DNA from: Holophagaceae bacterium | GTDB taxonomy: Bacteria > Acidobacteriota > Holophagae > Holophagales > Holophagaceae | Reading direction: 5' to 3' | Assembly (NCBI GenBank): GCA_025355915.1 | Contig: JANXYT010000216.1 | Span: 1-9,339 of the forward strand | Length of the DNA: 9,339 bases | Part shown: positions 6,529-9,339 of the stretch, piece after piece | Layout: each line of letters opens with the position of its first letter | How positions within the stretch are numbered: the first letter of the stretch is position 1 | Notes under the pieces: model-generated | Database searches by the model: none | What the model saw: only the letters and a program-made list of their open reading frames with translations | Told to the model about the DNA's origin: nothing | Made by a program: the position numbers and the translations under genes

Positions 6529-6771
6529 CTAAAGGACCTGGTTCTTCTTGAACAGGTCGAGCACGGTCTTGGAGGGCTGAGCGCCCTTCTTCAGCCAGAC
6601 CTTGGCCTTCTCCACGTCGATGCGCACCGCCTCGCCGGCACCGGCGATGGGGTTCACGAAGCCCAACACCTCCAGGGCCTGGCCCGTGGGGATGCGATCG
6701 TTCTCGGAGACGACGATGTGATAGAACGGGCGCTTCTTGGCACCATTGCGAGCAAGACGGATCGAAAGCAT
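6529..6771 (-). CDS. rpsP: 30S ribosomal protein S16
   Basis: An 80-residue ribosomal protein. MLSIRLARNGAKKRPFYHIV (1-20) is the diagnostic N-terminus, and VWLKKGAQPSKTVLDLF (58-74) the diagnostic C-terminal motif. S16 binds 16S rRNA in the 5' domain and is needed for early 30S assembly. The middle reads ENDRIPTGQALEVLGFVNP (23-41), where many S16s have DSRxPRDGxxIExLGxYNP, so the first Arg/Asp region is shifted but the NP turn is kept. The ATG at 6771 is chosen over one 14 codons upstream because GGGAG lies 5 nt before it and the protein starts exactly at the conserved Met. A hairpin follows the stop. Confidence 0.97.
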   Translation of the reverse strand: MLSIRLARNGAKKRPFYHIVVSENDRIPTGQALEVLGFVNPIAGAGEAVRIDVEKAKVWLKKGAQPSKTVLDLFKKNQVL

Positions 6772-6791
6772 GGGCACTCCCTGAGCAGGAA

Positions 6792-6820
6792 AGTCTATCG
6801 TGGAATTCCCCATATCCCAA
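6792..6820 (-). promoter_or_regulatory. Candidate promoter for rpsP
   Basis: In the 120-bp gap between the TPR gene and rpsP, the minus strand carries TTGGGA (6820-6815) and TAGACT (6797-6792) with 17-nt spacing. Each matches a sigma-70 hexamer at four of six positions. Transcription would start about 15-20 nt before the rpsP ribosome binding site. The region is locally AT-richer than its surroundings, which supports a promoter, but the boxes are imperfect and read-through from ffh and the TPR gene is equally possible. Confidence 0.3.
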
Positions 6821-6891
6821 GTGTTAATTCAGGGCTGGGAGCCTGTCCAAAGGTTCGAGCGGGGGCATTCCAATGGCCATCGGATAACACC

Positions 6892-8373
6892 CTAGAACGT
6901 GGAGGGAGGGAAGCTTCCCTCCAGCACAGCCTGGCGTTCCCGGATGTTTCTGCGCAGCGTCGGCCAGCGGGGATGTTCCCGCACCTGGGCGAGGAATGGG
7001 GAGGCTTCGTACCAGGCGGCGCAGCTGAAGCCCTGCACGAAGGCCCGGGTGGCGCAGTCCACACCACGGTCGGCGTCGCCCAGCAGCGCATAGGCCTCGG
7101 CCTCCTTGAAGGTCCATTCGCCATCGGGAATGCGGAGCTTGCCACGGATTTCATCGATCTCTCGGAGTTCGACCAGCCCGTCCTTCGGTCGCCCTTCCAG
7201 ATAGGCGAGGTAGACGCGGCACAGATCGCGGAAGGGGGCCGGGGCCATCCCGGGATCGCTCCCGGCTTTCATGAACTCGAGGGCTTGCTGGCGGCGGCCT
7301 TTCAACAGGGAGAAATAACCTTGGTAGAACAGGATGCTGGCGTCCTTTCGAAGGGCCCCCGCCCGGGTGAGTTCCTGCCCGAAGGCCTCCAGGTCCCCAG
7401 AGTAAAGGTAGGTGGTCTCCGCGAACCAGGAGGAGGGTGAGGCCAGGGGGTCGGTCAGCTCCGCATGCCGGATCAGGGCCTTGCGAGCACCTTCGAGCAG
7501 ACCCGAAGTCCGCCCGGCGTAGGCGATTCCGAGATACAGATCCGGCGCGCCGGGCCGGAGGCGGATCGCTTCCTGGAGGGCCTTCAGGGCCATCCCCTGG
7601 TTCCCGGTGTCGGTCAGCATCAACGACCACAGGAAGGTTGCCCGCGGGTAGCCGGGCACCAAGTCCATGGCCTTCTTGAAGGCGTGATGGGTGCGTGAAT
7701 TCAGTCCAACCCCCGCCTGTTCTGGGTTCACCCACAGGCTTCGGTAGAGATGATCTCCCAGGGCGGTCCAGGCCGCCGCGCAGCCTGGTTCATCGTCGGC
7801 GAGCTGCTGGGAGGCCGCCAGGTGCTGGGACGCGGCCTGATCGTCCCGGATGGAAAGCCCCTCCAGCAGGAGCCAGAAGCGGGCGGAGGACTTGGGGATC
7901 AGCTCGTCCAGCTGCCGATGGCGAAGGGCCAGAGGCCAGTGCTGGACGACGTGGTCCATGGTCTTCCTGGGCTCCTGGGGAGGGGCGATGTCCAGAATCC
8001 AGGGCTGATCCGAAAGCAGGCGGGAAACGGTATTCCATTCCAGGGTCAAGGCCAGACGGTCCGCGACGCGGCCACCCTGGAACCGGAGCAGCCACATCTG
8101 CGGCGGCAGACGTTTCAGGTCGGCTTGGGATGGGAGGGATGACGTATGGGAGACGGTCGCTCCGGCCAGGACTTCCAGGGAGTCCGAAAGCAGGGTTTCC
8201 ATTCCGGGACCCACCTCCCTTCCTTGGCTGTCCATGGATGACGACACGATCACCACCCGATCCGCAGATGCAGGTCTTGCCAGGATCACCCCCATCGTCG
8301 CGAATCCCAACATCGCCAGTGCCACGATGATCCAGGTTCTGGGGTGGTTCGAAGCTGAGCGCGGAATGGTCAT
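6892..8373 (-). CDS. Secreted TPR protein with TolB-like N-terminal region
   Basis: A 493-residue protein that I do not recognise by name. The N-terminus has a basic n-region, a hydrophobic stretch (about 14-31) and A35-S36-A37 before D38, a fair signal peptidase I site, so it is likely exported to the periplasm or cell surface. Residues about 39-130 faintly resemble the TolB/FlgO-like domain found ahead of TPRs in Acidobacteria-type kinases and cyclases (GPGMETLLSDSLEVL, 55-69); this is a weak match. TPR-like helices follow: AAWTALGDHLYRS (200-212), the LVPGYPRATFLWSLMLTDTG area (238-257), ALKALQEAIRLRPGAPDLYLG (262-282) and later units to about 440. The end, FVQGFSCAAWYEASPFLAQV then HPRWPTL, resembles the closing motif of such TPR proteins. 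It starts 4 nt after the ffh stop; its only purine-rich site (AGGAG) overlaps that stop and almost touches the ATG. Confidence 0.8.
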   Translation of the reverse strand: MTIPRSASNHPRTWIIVALAMLGFATMGVILARPASADRVVIVSSSMDSQGREVGPGMETLLSDSLEVLAGATVSHTSSLPSQADLKRLPPQMWLLRFQGGRVADRLALTLEWNTVSRLLSDQPWILDIAPPQEPRKTMDHVVQHWPLALRHRQLDELIPKSSARFWLLLEGLSIRDDQAASQHLAASQQLADDEPGCAAAWTALGDHLYRSLWVNPEQAGVGLNSRTHHAFKKAMDLVPGYPRATFLWSLMLTDTGNQGMALKALQEAIRLRPGAPDLYLGIAYAGRTSGLLEGARKALIRHAELTDPLASPSSWFAETTYLYSGDLEAFGQELTRAGALRKDASILFYQGYFSLLKGRRQQALEFMKAGSDPGMAPAPFRDLCRVYLAYLEGRPKDGLVELREIDEIRGKLRIPDGEWTFKEAEAYALLGDADRGVDCATRAFVQGFSCAAWYEASPFLAQVREHPRWPTLRRNIRERQAVLEGSFPPSTF

Positions 8374-8377
8374 GCTC

Positions 8378-9339
8378 CTAGAACGGAAGGCTGGGCCCGC
8401 CGCCCAGCTTGGCCATGCGTTGCATGCGGGCCATGAATTTGGGGTCGTTCATCTGACCCATCATCTTCTTCGTTTCCACGAACTGCTTGATGAGCTGATT
8501 GATCTCGCTCACGGGTCGCCCGCAGCCCGTGGCGATGCGGCGTTTCCGTTTGCCGTCCAGCAGGTTATGGTTGGCCCGCTCGGCGGGGGTCATGGAGTTG
8601 ATGATGGCCTCCAGATGCTTGATGCGCTTGTCCGTGGCCACGTTCGCCAGCTGGTCCTTCATCTGCCCCAGGCCCGGTAGCATACCGAGGATCTTGCTCA
8701 TGGAACCGAGTTTCTGCACCTGCTGGAACTGCTTGCGCATGTCCTCCAGCGTGAACTGGTTCTTGGCCAGGCGCTTGGCCATGACCTCGGCTTCCTTTTC
8801 ATCGAGTTTGTCCTTGGCATGCTCGATGAGGCTCAGCACGTCGCCCATGCCGAGGATGCGCTGGGCCATGCGGTCCGGGTGGAAGCGTTGGAAATCCTCC
8901 AGCTTCTCGCCCTCGCCCACGAACTTCAGGGGCTGCCCGGTGGCCTGCTTGATGCTGAAGGCCGCGCCGCCACGGGTGTCGCCATCGGTCTTGGTGAGCA
9001 CCACGCCGGTGATGCCCAGGCGCTCGTGGAAGGCCGTGGCGCTGCGGACGGCGTCCTGGCCGGTCATGGCGTCCGCCACGAAGAGGATCTCGTCCGGTGA
9101 AGTGGCGGCCTTGATGCGGGCCAGCTCCTCCATCAGCGTGTCATCCAGGTGCAGGCGGCCGGCCGTGTCCAGCACCACTACGTCCCAGCCCTTCAGCCGC
9201 GCTTCGGTGACGGCGGCGGTGCAGATGGCGACGGGGTCCTTCTCTTCCGTGTGGAAGGAAGGCACGCCCGCATCCTTGGCCACGATGTGCAGTTGCTCGA
9301 TGGCGGCGGGACGGTAGACGTCTGCGGGCACCAGCAGGG
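8378..9339 (-). CDS. ffh: Signal recognition particle protein Ffh (5' end beyond the window)
   Basis: The C-terminal 319 residues of the SRP GTPase, which with 4.5S RNA delivers nascent membrane and exported proteins to FtsY. The frame runs off the window edge at LLVPADVYRPAAIEQL, the GTPase region just after the missing P-loop; about 125-130 residues (N domain and G1) lie outside. Visible: DTAGR (G3, near 9169-9155), TKTDGDTRGG (G4, about 8992-8963) and FVGEGEKLEDF (G5). The methionine-rich M domain follows, with GMLPGLGQMK (finger loop) and RNA-binding KRKRRIATGCGRPVSEIN. The usual GSG of that motif is GCG here (8519-8527). The C-terminus MAKLGGGPSLPF has the Gly/Pro-rich end common to Ffh. 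The TPR gene starts 4 nt after its stop. Confidence 0.97.
   Translation of the reverse strand, partial: LLVPADVYRPAAIEQLHIVAKDAGVPSFHTEEKDPVAICTAAVTEARLKGWDVVVLDTAGRLHLDDTLMEELARIKAATSPDEILFVADAMTGQDAVRSATAFHERLGITGVVLTKTDGDTRGGAAFSIKQATGQPLKFVGEGEKLEDFQRFHPDRMAQRILGMGDVLSLIEHAKDKLDEKEAEVMAKRLAKNQFTLEDMRKQFQQVQKLGSMSKILGMLPGLGQMKDQLANVATDKRIKHLEAIINSMTPAERANHNLLDGKRKRRIATGCGRPVSEINQLIKQFVETKKMMGQMNDPKFMARMQRMAKLGGGPSLPF

Noticed and set aside
6772..6813. Extended S16 N-terminus beginning at 6813
   Set aside because: The extra 14 residues precede the conserved S16 start, and the ribosome binding site fits the ATG at 6771.
6870..6883. Near-palindrome CCAATGGCCATCGG downstream of the TPR gene
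   Set aside because: It has no loop and no T-run, one mismatch, and appears once; too short to call an operator or terminator.

Overview
The window is a GC-rich, gene-dense piece of bacterial chromosome. It holds ten protein genes, one 5'-truncated protein gene (ffh) and one tRNA gene. No mobile element, CRISPR array or phage gene is visible, and no gap exceeds about 120 bases. The best guess for the source is a Gram-negative, high-GC, deep-branching bacterium, plausibly Acidobacteriota of the Holophaga/Geothrix kind. That rests on the mix of ffh, rpsP, khpA and rimM with a TolB-like/TPR lipid-side protein, a bacilliredoxin and a 67K-type SppA. It is an inference from protein flavour, not a proven assignment.

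Left block, minus strand (about 2114 down to 3): a BrxA/BrxB-type bacilliredoxin, a family III (CaiB/BaiF) CoA-transferase, a short DUF721/DciA-like protein and tRNA-Pro(CGG). The CoA-transferase and DUF721 genes share an ATGA start/stop overlap. The short gap between the DUF721 gene and the tRNA is almost entirely a nested inverted repeat.

Middle block, plus strand (2186 to 5161): an NADPH-dependent FMN reductase, signal peptide peptidase SppA and a MarC-family membrane protein, tightly spaced and probably co-transcribed. A short AT-rich gap (2115-2185) separates the bacilliredoxin from the reductase. It is the obvious divergent promoter region and pairs two redox-related genes back to back.

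Right block, minus strand (9339 down to 5158): ffh (cut by the window edge), a secreted TPR protein, rpsP, khpA, rimM and a DUF4442 hotdog protein. This is a variant of the conserved ffh-rpsP-khpA-rimM-trmD-rplS translation cluster. A secreted TPR protein sits between ffh and rpsP, and a DUF4442 gene stands where trmD and rplS would be expected. A hairpin lies between rpsP and khpA. The block ends convergently against the MarC gene, the two stop codons overlapping in a CTAG tetranucleotide.

I did not find a clearly new multi-gene system. The items most worth checking are the altered translation cluster, the hairpin after rpsP, the structured tRNA leader, the missing C-terminal tail of the CoA-transferase and the GSG-to-GCG change in the Ffh RNA-binding motif.
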